Shown: positions 1 to 10,732, counted from the first letter of the stretch. The stretch is 64,000 nucleotides of DNA from Schoenoplectus triqueter (GCA_964058805.1 CAXKVV010000403.1:45687-109686); one strand, 5' to 3'. Numbers and translations: made by a program. The notes: generated by a model from the sequence alone, not told the origin.

Positions 1-2697
1 TCCGAACGCACAAAACATGAAAACGGGACCCGACGACCTCGGTACCGCCGAAAACGAGTCCGGGCGCGCCAAACATGAAAACTGGACCCGACGCCCTCGA
101 TACCGCCGAAAATGAGTCCGGGCGCGCTAAACATGAAAACGGGACCCGACGCCCTAGGTACCGCCGTAAATGAGTTCGGGCACGCAAAACATAAAAATGA
201 TACCCGACGCCCTCGATACCGCCGAAAATGAGTTCGGGCGCGCAAAATAATAAAACGGGACCCGACGCCCTCGATATCGCCGAAAACGAGTCCGGGCGCC
301 CAAAACGTGAAAACGGGACCCGACGAGCTCGGTACCGCCGAAAACAAGTCCGGGCGCGCAAAACGTGAAAACGGACCCGACGCCCTCGGTACCGCCGAAA
401 ATGAGTCCGGGCGCGCAAAACATGAAAACGGGACCCGACGCCCTCGTAACTGCCGAAAATGAGTTCGGGCGCGCAAAACGTGAAAACGGGACCCGACGCC
501 CTCGGTACCGCCGAAGACCAGTCCGGGAGCGCAAAACATGAAAACGGGACCCGACGCCCTCTGTACCGCCGAAAACGAGTCCGGGCGCGCAAAACATTAA
601 AACGGGTCCCGACGCCCTCGGTACAACCGAAAATGAGTTCGGGCGCGCAAAACATGAAAACGATACCCGACGCCCTCGATACCACCGAAAATGAGTCCGG
701 GACCCGACGAGCTCGGTACCGCCGAAAACGAGTCCGGGCGCGCAAAACGTGAAAACGGGACCCGACGCCCTCGGTACAGCCGAAAACGAGTCCGGGCGCG
801 CAAAACATTAAAACGGGACGCGACGCCCTTGGTACCGCCGAAAATGAGTTCGGGCGCGCAAAACATTAAAACGATACCCGACGAGCTCGGTACCGCCGAA
901 AACAAGTCCGGGAGCGCAAAATGTGAAAACGGGACCCGACGCCCTTGAGACCGTCGAAAACGAGTCCGGGCGCACAAAACATGAAAACGGGACCCGACGC
1001 CCTCGGTAGCTCCGAAAACAAGTCCGGGCGCGCAAAACATGAAAATGGGACCCGACGCCCTTAGTACCGCCGAAAATGAGTTCGGGCGCGCAAAACATGA
1101 AAACGACACCCGACGCCCTCGGTACCGCTGAAAATGAGTTCGAGCGCGCAAAACATGAAATCAATACCCGACGCCCTCGATACCACCGAAAACGGGACCC
1201 GACGCCCTCGAGACCGCCGAAAACGAGTCCGAACGCACAAAACATGAAAACGGGACCCGGCGCCCTTTGTAGCGCCGAAAACAAGTCCGGGCACGCAAAA
1301 CATGGAAACGGGAGCCGACGCCCACTGTACCGCCGAAAATGAGTTCGGGCGCGCAAAATATGAAAACGATACCCGACGCCCTCGATACCGCCAAAAACGG
1401 GACCTGACGCCCTCATGACCGCCGAAAACGAGTCCGGGCGCCGAAGACATGAAAACTGGACTCGACGCCCTCGTCACCGTCAAAAACGAGTCCGGGAGCG
1501 CAAAACATGAAAACGAGACCCGACGACCTCGGTACCACCGAAAACGAGTCCGGGCGCGCAAAACGTGAAAACGGGACCTGACGCCCTCGGTTCCGCCGAA
1601 AACGAGTCCGGGCGCGCAAAACATGAAATCGGGACCCGACGCCCTCGGTACCGCCGAAAACGAGTCCGGGCACGCAAAACATGAAATCGAGACCCGACGC
1701 CCTCGGTACCGCCGAAAACGAGTCTGGGCGCGCAAAACATTAAAACGGGACCCGACGCCCTTGGTACAGCTGAAAATGAGTTCGGTCGCGTAAAACATGA
1801 AAACGATACCCGACGAGCTCGGTACCGCCGAAAACAAGTCCGGGCGCACAAAACGTGAAAACGAGATCCGACGCCCTCGTTACCGCCGAAAACGAGTCCG
1901 GGCGCGCAAAACATGAAATCGATACCCGACGCCCTCGATACCATCGAAAACGGGACCTGACGCCCTCGAGACCGCCGAAAACGAGTCCAGACGCACAAAA
2001 CATGAAAACGGGACCCGACGCCCTCACTAGCTCCGAAAACGAGTCCAGGCGCGCAAAACATTAAAACGGGACCCGACGCCCTTGGTACAACCGAAAATGA
2101 GTTCGGGCACGCAAAACATGAAAACGATACCCGACGCCCTCGATACCGCCGAAAATGAGTCCAGGACCCGACGAGCTCGGTACCGCCGAAAACAAGTCCG
2201 GGCGCACAAAACGTGAAAACGAGATCCGACGCCCTCGTTACCGCCGAAAACGAGTCCGGGCGCGCAAAACATGAAATCGATACCCGACGCCCTCGATACC
2301 ATCGAAAAAGGGACCTGACGCCATCGAGACCGCCGAAAACGAGTCCAGACGCACAAAACATGAAAACGGGACCCGACGCCCTCGGTAGCTCCGAAAACGA
2401 GCCCGGGCGCGCAAAACATGAAAACGGGACCCGACGCCCTCGGTACCTTTGAAAATGAGTTCGGGCGCGCAAAACATTAAAACGATACCCGACGCCCTCG
2501 GAACCGTCTAAAACGAGTCCAGGCGCGCAAAACATGAAAATAGCACCCGACGCCCTGGGTACCGCCGAAAACGAGTCCGAGCGCGCAAAACGTGAAAACA
2601 GGACCCGACGCCCTCGGTACCGCCGAAAACGAGTCTGGGCGCACAAAATATTAAAACGGTACGCGACGCCCTCGGTACAGCCGAAAATGAGTTCGGG
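1..2697 (-). repeat. 58-bp satellite, array A (inverted orientation)
   Basis: About 46 head-to-tail copies of a GC- and CpG-rich unit of about 58 bp. Landmarks in each unit on the minus strand are GTTTTGCGCGCCCGGACTC, TTTTCGGCGGTACCGAGG and GCGTCGGGTCCCG. The core CGGTACCG is an 8-bp palindrome containing a KpnI site (GGTACC). Units vary mainly by point changes, and a few are shortened by internal deletion. The orientation is opposite to the arrays at 22357, 30231 and 43789. The array ends abruptly inside LTR sequence at 2697/2698 and runs off the left window edge. Long open frames on both strands result from the lack of stops in the unit and are not genes. Confidence 0.95.
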
Positions 2698-3190
2698 ATC
2701 TCGGACATCGTAATGTTCATATCTCTTGGAGTCGACATATCTCTTCATGTTGATGTCGCAGCCTTGGTTATTCTTCAGCGAGCGTCAAGATGTTCTTGTC
2801 CCAACTAATCATTCTATATGTTGCATTACTTGTGCAAAATCACTATGTTGCCCTACACCCCTTGTGTGAGCGTATTTAGTCATGAGTTACTTGCTCATGG
2901 TAATGAGTCATTAAGATGTCACCTCTCTCGGACATCGTAATGTTCTTCTTCCTCAAAGTCGACATGTCTCTCCATGTTGATGTCGCAGCCTTGATTATTC
3001 TTCAACAAGCGTCAAGATGTTCTTGTCTCGACATATTTTCTCATGTTGCTGTCCAAGCCTTAGTTATTCTACGTCAAGATGTTCTTATCCTGACTAATCG
3101 TTCTAAATGTTATATCATGTGTGCAAAAATCCTCATGTTGCTCCACACCCCTTGTGTGAGCATATTTGTTCATCTCCATAATGTAAAAAG
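2698..3190. repeat. Tandem duplication of a ~215-bp block in LTR L1
   Basis: The block starting TCTCGGACATCGTAATGTTC occurs at 2699 and again at about 2931. Both copies carry GTCGACAT, CATGTTGATGTCGCAGCC, GCGTCAAGATGTTCTTG and CACCCCTTGTGTGAGC in the same order. The same pair is present in L2 (24540-25030), in the solo LTR (42070-42590, reversed) and in the element 2 LTR (47090-47690), so the duplication predates these insertions. No coding potential is evident. Confidence 0.8.
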
Positions 3191-4260
3191 CTTATTACAT
3201 AATATCTTCCATTATTATCTCTATTATAAAGATGAATTTATTATTTTTATTTATTTATTTTTTTTAAACTCTATTTATTTCTATAGAAAATTATTTACAA
3301 AAATAATAGGAAATGGGTTAGCTATTAACTAGAATTTTATTTATATTTTTGGGATCTTATAACAGCTAAAGTAGTAGAATTTTATTTATTATTATTTCTA
3401 AGCTCTATTTACTTACAAAATAATAGAAAATGGATTGGCTAGGATTTTTATTTGTATTTTTAAAACATTTATAATAGCCAAAGTAATAGAATTCTATTAT
3501 CATATATTTTTTTATCATTATTCATTTTGTAGGAATTATTTACAAAACAAAAAGGATGAATTAGCTATATTATTTTTATTTTTATTTTTAGGATCTATAA
3601 TAGCTAAAAAGGATATTACTATTAATATTCTATTCTATTTATTATAGTTTTCATTATATTTTTATTATTTCTATTTATTATCTATAGAAAAATATAAGAT
3701 TTTGTTTTATTACTATTATTATTATTTGAAATAACCACAAAGAATGAAATCCATTATTTCCTTTATTACAACTATTATTTTTATTATATTTTATTCATCA
3801 AAAATATATTTACTATCTATCACTATGATTATTTATTTATGTATGTTTTATATTATTTATTATATAAAAAAATATTAACATAATATTCATTTGATATTAT
3901 TACTTATTTTATTTATTAAAGAACAGAATTAATCTCATTATGTATTATTGGATATTATTATTATCAATATTATTCTATGGAAAATTATCAGAAAAGTCAT
4001 TAAAATATATTCAATTATTATTTATGATTTTATTTGAATTTTTGGAATTTTATAGTATTTAAAATGACAAATCAAATATACAAATATATGAAATGTCTAT
4101 TTGCTTTTGAATTATTTTAATATGATATTATTTTTAAAACTGAAATATTATTATACAAAAAAATACTGTGGAAAATAAGGAAATTTTAGAAACAAATTTG
4201 AGTTAATTTGGAGTTAAATAACATTTTTAAATGATTTATTTACTACTTATTTTAATTTTC
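3190..4260. other. AT-rich low-complexity stretch of LTR L1
   Basis: Dominated by TTA/TAT runs and poly-T with repeated motifs such as AATAGCTAAA and TAGGAATTATTTACAAA. Equivalent stretches occur at 25080-26110, 40930-42060 (reversed) and 47690-48890. Short open frames here are compositional. Nothing else is recognisable. Confidence 0.8.
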
Positions 4261-5040
4261 TGTTAACAATTAGGTTTAATTAACTGGGCCGAATTAATTT
4301 TCTTTTCATTTTGCTGCTGTTGGGCCCATTTCGTTATCTTTGTTCAATTGGGCTTGTTCTCATTTGGGCCGCAGTTCAAATACTGCCTTTAACCTGGGTC
4401 GTCAGATCGTTTTGAGATTAGTGCAAAGTTTATTCAAATGTTTCATTTGTACTTGGGCCGCTAGATTTAGTTGAGATACGTGTTTAATATATATAAGGCC
4501 CAGATCTTCTTCCGTTTAAATTCCCGAACTCTTGATGGATCTTATCCACTGATAAATCTTCAAGATTGGTGAACGCTTCAAGAATCGTGCAGAAGAGCTC
4601 CCCTCAGTCTCTGACTTCCCGTTGCATTGAGATCCGCGTGTAATGGCGTTCCCGACGACCGGAGCTCTCCTTCTCCGATCAGACCCATGCCTTAGCGTCG
4701 CCTCAGTGTGTGAGGTCCTTCTACATTGTCTGATCAAAGATCCATACGGCGATTGATGCTTATATGACTATGTCAGTTGAGGTGTACCAATTGAGACCGG
4801 TACCGAGATGATCTTTCTTCCAAATTCATCAGAATTAACCAAAATTCTTGACCATTTCAAGCTTATTGAGCATCGCCTTAATACATATGTATAATTTGGA
4901 TTGATTATAAGGTCTCTCATTTGCTATTAATCGAGTTGAAGCACTCGTGTACTGAAGGCATGAGACGCTAATTGGTACCGGTTCCAATTCTTTCTCAATT
5001 TGAGATGCTTGTTGAATTTGCATACTTGACTGATAACTCT

Positions 5041-5386
5041 CAGGCCTAAAGGCTCACCTAGGCATTGCTAGGGCCAGTGGCTCGCTGAGATTATAGGGCT
5101 ATTGATTAGTTTATTCTTGAAGCATCTCAATGGTATACGGGTTTGTACCAGATTCAACAATTTCAGTATAGAATTACAAAGCCTATGTTCTTAGCTGAAT
5201 GAATTATTCAATCAAGGTGATAGCAAGTTCATATTTCAATCATTATGCAAACAGGTACAAAGAAATCAATCAAGAAATGAAAATACACCATGGAAATCAT
5301 ATATTCATGAATTTTTAATATTTGTGATTAATCCAGGCCTAAAGGCTCACCAATTACTTTATAATTGGGCCAGTGGCTCACTGGAG
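5041..5386. repeat. Paired structured blocks AGGCCTAAAGGCTCAC ... GCCAGTGGCTC
   Basis: AGGCCTAAAGGCTCAC is followed by a short hairpin and then GCCAGTGGCTCRCTG, twice (5042 and 5335). The hairpin stems differ, CCTAG/CTAGG in the first (5057-5072) and CCAATTA/TAATTGG in the second (5350-5368), while the flanks are conserved. Both are repeated in L2 at 26891 and 27185. Confidence 0.6.
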
Positions 5387-5745
5387 ATTGTAATATCATT
5401 CAATAATCAATCTTGACAATAAGAAATTGCAAAATCAGAAAAGAAATAAAGGGAATTTCAAAGAGAATAGACCTCAATAGTAAAATTGATCAAGAAACTC
5501 CCATAAGTATGAACAAAATGTATCAAATAGCAAGGATTCCAGAGGAGAAAACAGAAATATATGCTAATTGAATCAATTCATATGATTGATTACCTCAAGC
5601 TTTGACAGAAATCTGAATTAATCGAATTCTTCTTATTAACTCTTGTAAAAGTCTCTCTCTTTCCTCTGTGATCACTATTGGGTGTGTGTGGGTATGTATA
5701 TGCTCTTAACTGCTCTTCTCCCTTTGCTGGTACTGAATTTCAACT

Positions 5746-5751
5746 TATATA
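5746..5751 (-). promoter_or_regulatory. Candidate TATA box B in LTR L1
   Basis: In the element's sense direction this reads GGCCTATATAAG. The same placement and core are found in L2 (27596-27601), the solo LTR (39523-39530, CCTATATAAAC) and the element 2 LTR (50478-50483), although surrounding sequence differs. On the other strand it reads TATATAGG, so it could serve the antisense gene instead. Conservation is seen; promoter activity is inferred. Confidence 0.4.
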
Positions 5752-6322
5752 GGCCTTAATCGGCCAATTTGCCCAATTGTTATTGGTTGAATGCCTTCCA
5801 CTCGGATTGCCACCTTGGATACATCTCCACCCTTCATTCTAATCGCTTGAACGGTTGTGATTGATTTGTGCTTCTTCTCTAACCATTTTCTGTTATGATC
5901 TTGACTGTGTCGCGATTCAATTGACTTCACACTCTCAATTACTCGTGTACTCTAACTGACAGGTGGGCCCAAGGTTATTAACTACTATTTAAACGCTCCA
6001 CGGCCACTCTTAATGCCATTTCACTCATTTACCATTTTCAATTTCACTAAGCCCTTTTCTGCCCCGTTTTCTTCTTTTGATCAATTAGCATTTCACACCT
6101 CGAATTGCCTCACCAATTCACCTCCATTGGCGTCGCCTTGCCCTAAAGGATCCACCTTGTAGTGCAATTTGATCTCCATAGCGTCAATTCACCTCTTCTT
6201 ATCAACTCAATTTCCGGTAATAACTCAACTCCACCTTTTGATCATCTCTTTTCGTCTGTTGATTTGATAGCACCTATCATCCGATCGTCTAATCATCACC
6301 ACTCGTTAGATCATCTTCAATC

Positions 6323-6488
6323 ATGGTGAGGCGTCAAGGGAAGAGAAAGATGCGAGCTTCGCTAGGATCGGGCAATGGCGAGAAGAAGGAGGAGGGAGAG
6401 GGCTCTTCTTCGCGCGTGGCTGTACCTGGCGTTCATAGACCAACGAAGAAGGCGCACTGGATGGAGCGAGATGACTTGCAAGAACCAG
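6323..6488 (+). CDS. Antisense gene exon 1 (LTR-borne, basic N-terminus), element 1
   Basis: ATG at 6323 opens 55 codons rich in Arg, Lys, Glu and Ser (starts MVRRQGKRKM, ends RDDLQEP), then CCAG|GTTCAT at 6488/6489. The exon is 3n+1 long, so it leaves one G, which matches the phase-1 acceptor at 8507 and would create a Val codon. The homologous exon in the solo LTR (145 nt) and in the element 2 LTR (139 nt) differs in sequence and length, yet both start with ATG, are basic, end in Glu-Pro and leave phase 1. The Lys/Arg runs could be a nuclear localisation signal. Alternative: a chance ORF in the LTR. The concerted phase and ending argue against that. Confidence 0.6.
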
Positions 6489-6769
6489 GTTCATTCTGTT
6501 TTTCATTTCCTTTTTAAATCGGATTACTTTGAGTAGAATGAATCAGCGGGATAGACTTGGTATACCATGTCAATCATGCACCTATACTCACATCTCTGTA
6601 TGCTGGGCCCCATTGTCAGATGTAAATGGGCTTAGGAGTAGCCATGTCAGCTCTTTTTTTTTTAATCATGCTAATGTGGCACGTTTCTATTGGCTGTTTC
6701 ATCTGATCTGGCAATATTTATATTAATCACCCTGTTTAATCTTGCTGACTGTGTATTAACCTGTGAGTG

Positions 6770-7175
6770 ACACATGGCACATAATAGGGCCCACATATAT
6801 AGCCTTGGTCCAATGGTTTGCTGCCATGTGTCTAATAGTTGTAATCCGAATGGTGAGGTGGCTGGCTAGAAAGATGCCATGTGGCACAGCTGAGTTGAGG
6901 TGGCTTGATGTAGCTGTGCCATGTGGCTTAGGGTTGGGTGAGATGGCCTCCTCTGGTTGTGCCGTGTGGCACAGAGGGAGTGTAGTGGACCACTGGTGTG
7001 ACGCCATGTGGCATAGGATGGGATGAGGTGGACCTGTCAGAGCTTACCACGTGGCATGTTGGTGGGGCCCACATGTCAGGTTAGTATGGTGGTGGGGCCC
7101 ACATGGCTGAGGTGGACCAATGGGGTGCTGACACGTGGCATGAGGTGGCCCAGTGAGATGCTGACACGTGTCACA
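6770..7175. promoter_or_regulatory. G-box-like palindrome cluster (GCCAYGTGGC) in LTR L1
   Basis: About a dozen copies of CACATGGCA, GCCATGTGGC or GCCACGTGGC within 400 bp. Three contain the perfect G-box CACGTG (7048-7053, 7132-7137, 7165-7170), two of them as ACGTGGC, the ABRE core. GTGGGGCCCAC motifs are interspersed. The cluster recurs in all four LTRs (28620-29025, 38020-38330 reversed, 51600-51870). G-boxes are known bZIP/bHLH sites in plants; the enhancer role here is inferred. Confidence 0.5.
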
Positions 7176-8188
7176 CCCTCTCTCTTCTCTGATTCTGTGT
7201 ATGTGTGTTTAGGATTCTCAGCTTGCACCCAGATGTGTCTCTATCCCCAAGTTGCACCCAGATGAACCCTTGATTGAATCTCAGCCCTTGATCAATCCAT
7301 TTATTCTGCTTTTATCTTCCCTGAATTTATTTTAATAGCTCCACTTATCCAAAAATTATGAAAATTTCACCAAAAATCCCTAAAATCATGATGATCATCC
7401 TTGTAATTTTTAATTCCATTTTTACCCCTGTCTCTCTGAATTAAAAATTCTTTTATCAAATAAACCATATTATTTCTTCTGAATTAATCCCAGATTTCAT
7501 TTGTAGCTCAGTGTCTCTGCCAATTATCTCTCTCTTGCAGAAACCACCCTAACTAAATACCAATTAGACTTATATTGATATTCATTAGGGTTTGATCTGA
7601 TCAACAGTTGATTACATGTCAACAGTTGATACAAATCTAGACTTGATCAGATGGTTGCTCCCAGCATTGGCACCTGATCAGTCTTGTGAAATTGACTTTC
7701 AATCCCTTAACATGAGGGTGACTTGGTCAAAGAACTGACTACTTATCAGTAATTGACACAAATCAAAGCATGGTTAGGTGGTTGCTCACAGCTTTGACAC
7801 CAGGTCAGCCTTGAAAGCAAAATCACATTTAAAATTTCTCATGACTAGTTGCATCAGAATACTAGCTTGGCATTGACATCATTTCATGTTACATAGGGAT
7901 TATGCTGCTTCAGTTCTTAGGGTTTGCTATAGTGATAGATTCTCAGGGTTTAATTCTGACTCCTTTAATAGGTCACTGAGGTGTGGGGTCCACCTGTCAG
8001 TGAAAAATGGTCACATGGATGACCCATCAAATAGGCTAGGTTTATGTTGTTAGATCCATCTACAAGGGACTGCCAGGTGGGTCCCACTTGTCAGAGAAAA
8101 TGTAATCAAATGGCTGACCCATCAGGAGATTTTCTCTCTCCGAAATCTCCCGAGGGTCAGCCACCTCAAATGAGTAGGAGGTGGTGGA

Positions 8189-8197
8189 GTATTTATA
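8189..8197 (-). promoter_or_regulatory. Candidate TATA box A near the sense start of LTR L1
   Basis: Reads TATAAATAC in the sense direction, about 195 bp inside the LTR. It is conserved in L2 (30038-30046), the solo LTR (36744-36752, and again in a duplicated copy at 37086) and the element 2 LTR (52878-52886). It fits the plant TATA consensus better than site B. If used, U3 would be very short and nearly the whole LTR would be transcribed. Confidence 0.5.
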
Positions 8198-8366
8198 TTC
8201 TCGTCTCTCACCCTGATATTTCCTTGTGGGATTAATGGATTTGTTCCGGGGTTAAGCAGCGACCTCTTCTGATTAGTGGGCCATCTCTTCCTTGACTTCT
8301 CTTCTTCCCTCTTCTTATGATTTATCATTAATCATTGATTTTATTTTCATTTATTCATCTATTCAT

Positions 8367-8384
8367 CCTTGGAATTTTTCAAGG
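8367..8384. repeat. Palindrome just inside the LTR terminus
   Basis: CCTTG...CAAGG lies 7 bp from the LTR end. In the solo LTR (36558-36574) and the element 2 LTR (53054-53071) it is a perfect 8+8 palindrome, CCTTGAAA...TTTCAAGG. In L2 the LTR is broken inside this palindrome. Confidence 0.6.
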
Positions 8385-8391
8385 GTAAACA

Positions 8392-8443
8392 AAGAGCCAC
8401 CCACCAAGACGAGCCTTGAACGCTCGAAAGGCTTGTCTTGGTG
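8392..8443. promoter_or_regulatory. PPT-like region and adjacent 16-bp hairpin, element 1
   Basis: In the sense direction GGTGGGTGGCTCTT directly precedes the 3' LTR (TGTTTACC), where the polypurine tract must lie; it is G-rich but not a clean purine run. Overlapping it is an inverted repeat, CACCAAGACGAGCCTT (8402-8417) and AAGGCTTGTCTTGGTG (8428-8443), paired over 16 bp with one wobble and a 10-nt loop. Element 2 keeps it at 53089-53130 with two wobbles. Confidence 0.6.
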
Positions 8444-8506
8444 CATTGTTCCTTATCATCTATCTCTTCATTTCTCATGACGTCTTCTCTTCTTCGGGTA
8501 TTATAG

Positions 8507-10546
8507 TTTCTTCTCATGACGCCATTCCGCATCGCCCCTTGAGTCATTACCATTCTTTTTACGAGGATCCTAGTGATTGGACTCCTCTCGTCTCAGTCAT
8601 CCGAGCGACTCCTGTCTACCCGCGAGGCGGCGGTTTATTCTTTAGAGATGATCAGCCTCATGACATCATGCCCCTTCAGCCCTTAGGCGTCGCTTCTACA
8701 GCTCCTTTGACACATCTCCTGGGCAAGGAGATTATTGACGGGGAGGCTCACAGATGGACCACTGCTCCCTTCATCACTCCCTTAGAGTGCCATGGCTATC
8801 AGCTAGAGTGGACCCGATACATGCTCATGCGGGAGGGGACTCTGCTCAGACGAGCCGGGATATATGACTCGGTCTTTTTGTCGATGTTCCATTATCATAT
8901 CGACACACCCTGGCTACGGCCCTTTTGTGAGAGGTGGAACTACTCCACCAACACTTTGTTCATCGATGACCGAGAGCTGACTCCGACCCTCCTGGAGATA
9001 CAGCAGTTGACCGGGCTGCCGATCTTTGGCCATTTCTATGACGAGTTCATGGTCTCACCCGCTGACTCGGGAGACTTCACTCGATTCCCGCCTTCTTTGC
9101 GGAGGACTTATGAGATCTATTATCATCTACGGAGGGGGCATCCCGGAGTTCCATTCAGGCATTGGATTGCCTATTTTACCGACCGGGTCCATACTCGCCC
9201 TATGGGCTTGGCTTCCACCAGAGATCTATTTGGTACAGGTCGGCTCGAGATTTATCATGACGGCCCTATCCCTTCTCAGGATACCCTGTGTTCATATGAC
9301 GTGGATCGGGAGACTTATTTGACAGCTTTCATCTCTTGGTGGATTTGCTATTTCTTATTACCTAGCTCCCCCGCATACACCATTCGGCCTTCGGTATTCA
9401 TCATGGCGAGCCTGATCGCGCGTGGCGACAGGATTTCTTTGGCCGTGCCTGTACTGGCCAACATTTATAGATGTCTCCGCGGTCTGACTTCATCTCGTAG
9501 TCCTTCACAGTGCCAGGAGCTGATTCCATGGCATCTGATTAGCGGATGGCTCCATTTACACTGGTCTGGCTCATATGATCCCGGCATGGCAGTTACGCTG
9601 CGGGACCGTCTACCCTTATTGAGTGACTTAGCTGGGGTGCAGCCAGCTTCATTGACTCCGGAGGCTGCTCAATATAGATTCTTTAGGAGCCGAGACCATC
9701 TGCGCTTCTCTCGAGATAGATCAGTGGCCCGTGGGACAGCTAGGGTTGCCGACAGGATGGTGATTGACGGCAGGGTTCCCTCTTCTGACTCTTCTAGCAT
9801 CCGAGCCAGGCCTATCGACTTGGAGTACCTGATCAGTATTCGTCAGGGCTTCCTTCCCCTCAGATTGGGCGATTATATGTTCATCGAGCCCTATTCGCCG
9901 CATCGATGCGCACATCAGTTTGGCTTGGATCAGGATATTCCAGCGCCTCTTCTCCGCCCTATATCACTGGCGGCCGATTTGGAGGGTATCGGATGGTGTT
10001 ACACTCACCTCTTCCGACTAGGCACAGGCACTCGCTACCAGATGGCATCCACTTCTAGGGCTTCCACCTTCTCGAGGCGTTATCAGCAGTGGTATTATGA
10101 GGCTATTCGCTCTTACCAGTCATATACTCCTCCGGTAGTCGTCCGGAGTACATGTCCGCGAGATGACCAGCCTCTATTAGATGGTACTATCTCACGTGAT
10201 CGCAGCCCTTTCCCGGCCATTGCCGTCGAGCCTGTCGATTTTCAGGGTTTAGACAGCCGATTTTCTCATGCACCTGTTAGGACTATTCTTACAGGTATAC
10301 TTTATCACCCTTTCAGATTATTTCCCTTTGATAAGCCTCATCTCATCTCGACCAATTCTCTTTTTGGTTCAGGGTTGGCTTACGAGTATGATCATGCGGA
10401 GCCTGGGTTCTCAGTCCCTCGTCCACGAGTAGTTGGCGTTCATTCTCAGCCACCTGTCGAGCCACCGGCTCCAGCCGCCATGGGGAGAGATCGAGACGGC
10501 GCCTCTCAGCCGCCTTCCCCATCTCCTTTTCCTTCTCCCACTCTGG
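8507..10546 (+). CDS. Antisense gene exon 2: plant mobile domain (aminotransferase-like), element 1
   Basis: The frame is open from before 8416 to the TGA at 10561. I start it at the acceptor 8507 because the first in-frame ATG is not until 8668, while codons upstream of 8668 are conserved in element 2 with mostly silent changes. Typical PMD features are RRAGIYDSVFLSMFHYH, then FCERWNYSTNTLFIDDREL, then LTGLPIFGHFYDEF, followed by a hydrophobic Trp-rich block (FISWWICYFLLP) and SGWLHLHWSGSYDPG. The C-terminal part is Pro/Ser-rich. The donor is CTGG|GTGA at 10546/10547, phase 1. The family is recognised with confidence; the biochemical activity of PMDs is not established and the aminotransferase label is historical. 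Confidence 0.85.
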
Positions 10547-10624
10547 GTGATTTTCTTTACTGACTCGCCTATCCTTATTCGGGCGCACTTCATTTACAGC
10601 TTCTAATTAAGGTTTATTTTCCAG

Positions 10625-10732
10625 CTCGCGGTACTTCTCCTATAGAGGTAGCTAAGGATGACATCATAGCAGATTCACCAGCGCCGGCGAGCACTGCCCT
10701 TTCAGGATTTTGCACCGACCTTGCCGTCGCAG
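10625..10732 (+). CDS. Antisense gene exon 3, element 1
   Basis: A 108-nt exon between TTTTCCAG|CT and GTCGCAG|GTTC. In the spliced frame it reads ARGTSPIEVAKDDIIADS and continues to FCTDLAVA with no stop. Element 2 has an exon of exactly 108 nt at 55310-55417 with a similar open translation (ARGTSSVEAARNDIIADL). It is too short to stand alone, and its conservation supports the splicing model. Flanking introns are 78 and 73 nt. Confidence 0.65.

Larger units (their letters stand above)
4260..6322. other. LTR L1 mid-section, non-coding, possible 5' leader of the antisense gene
   Basis: No reading frame above about 75 codons and no recognisable protein. It contains several GGGCC/GGCCC motifs (4290-4500), two similar structured blocks (5041-5090 and 5334-5386), and a TATA-like site at 5746-5751. 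It immediately precedes the ATG of antisense exon 1 at 6323, so its right part would be 5' leader if that gene is transcribed from this LTR. Confidence 0.6.
2698..8391 (-). repeat. LTR L1: 3' LTR of element 1, truncated at its outer end
   Basis: Matches 24555-30230 nearly base for base, with a constant offset near 21850. By eye there are about 50 substitutions plus a few small indels in 5.5 kb, roughly 1% divergence. The inner end is intact (GGGTAAACA at 8391, i.e. TGTTTACCC in sense direction). The outer end, which should reach TGTGCGACCC, is missing: about 1.2-1.3 kb, including the whole hairpin cluster, has been replaced by inverted satellite. Contents from left to right are a tandemly duplicated 230-bp block, an AT-rich stretch, an intergenic-like region with a TATA candidate, antisense exon 1, a G-box-rich stretch and a second TATA candidate. 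Confidence 0.93.
6489..8506 (+). other. Proposed intron 1 of the antisense gene, spanning the LTR end and PPT region
   Basis: GT donor at 6489 and AG acceptor at 8505-8506 (ATTATAG|TT), preceded by a pyrimidine-rich stretch (8468-8495). In element 2 the same intron is 51362-53193 with acceptor ATTGTAG|TT. It contains the G-box-rich stretch, TATA candidate A, the LTR terminus and the hairpin next to it. No protein-coding frame is seen inside. Confidence 0.5.

Noticed and set aside
2916..3332. 138-codon ORF in LTR L1 (and its copy at 24771)
   Set aside because: Lies across the internal duplication and AT-rich stretch. The copies differ by frame-breaking indels and resemble no protein.
8336..8386. 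Donor AAGG|GTAAAC at the LTR end as the first-exon donor
   Set aside because: It is in the right phase, but the frame before it has a stop at 8336 and no ATG in between.
8416..8506. Start of the PMD protein at 8416
   Set aside because: The codon there is TTG, and the stretch looks like hairpin plus polypyrimidine tract. The acceptor at 8507 with the LTR exon explains the frame better.
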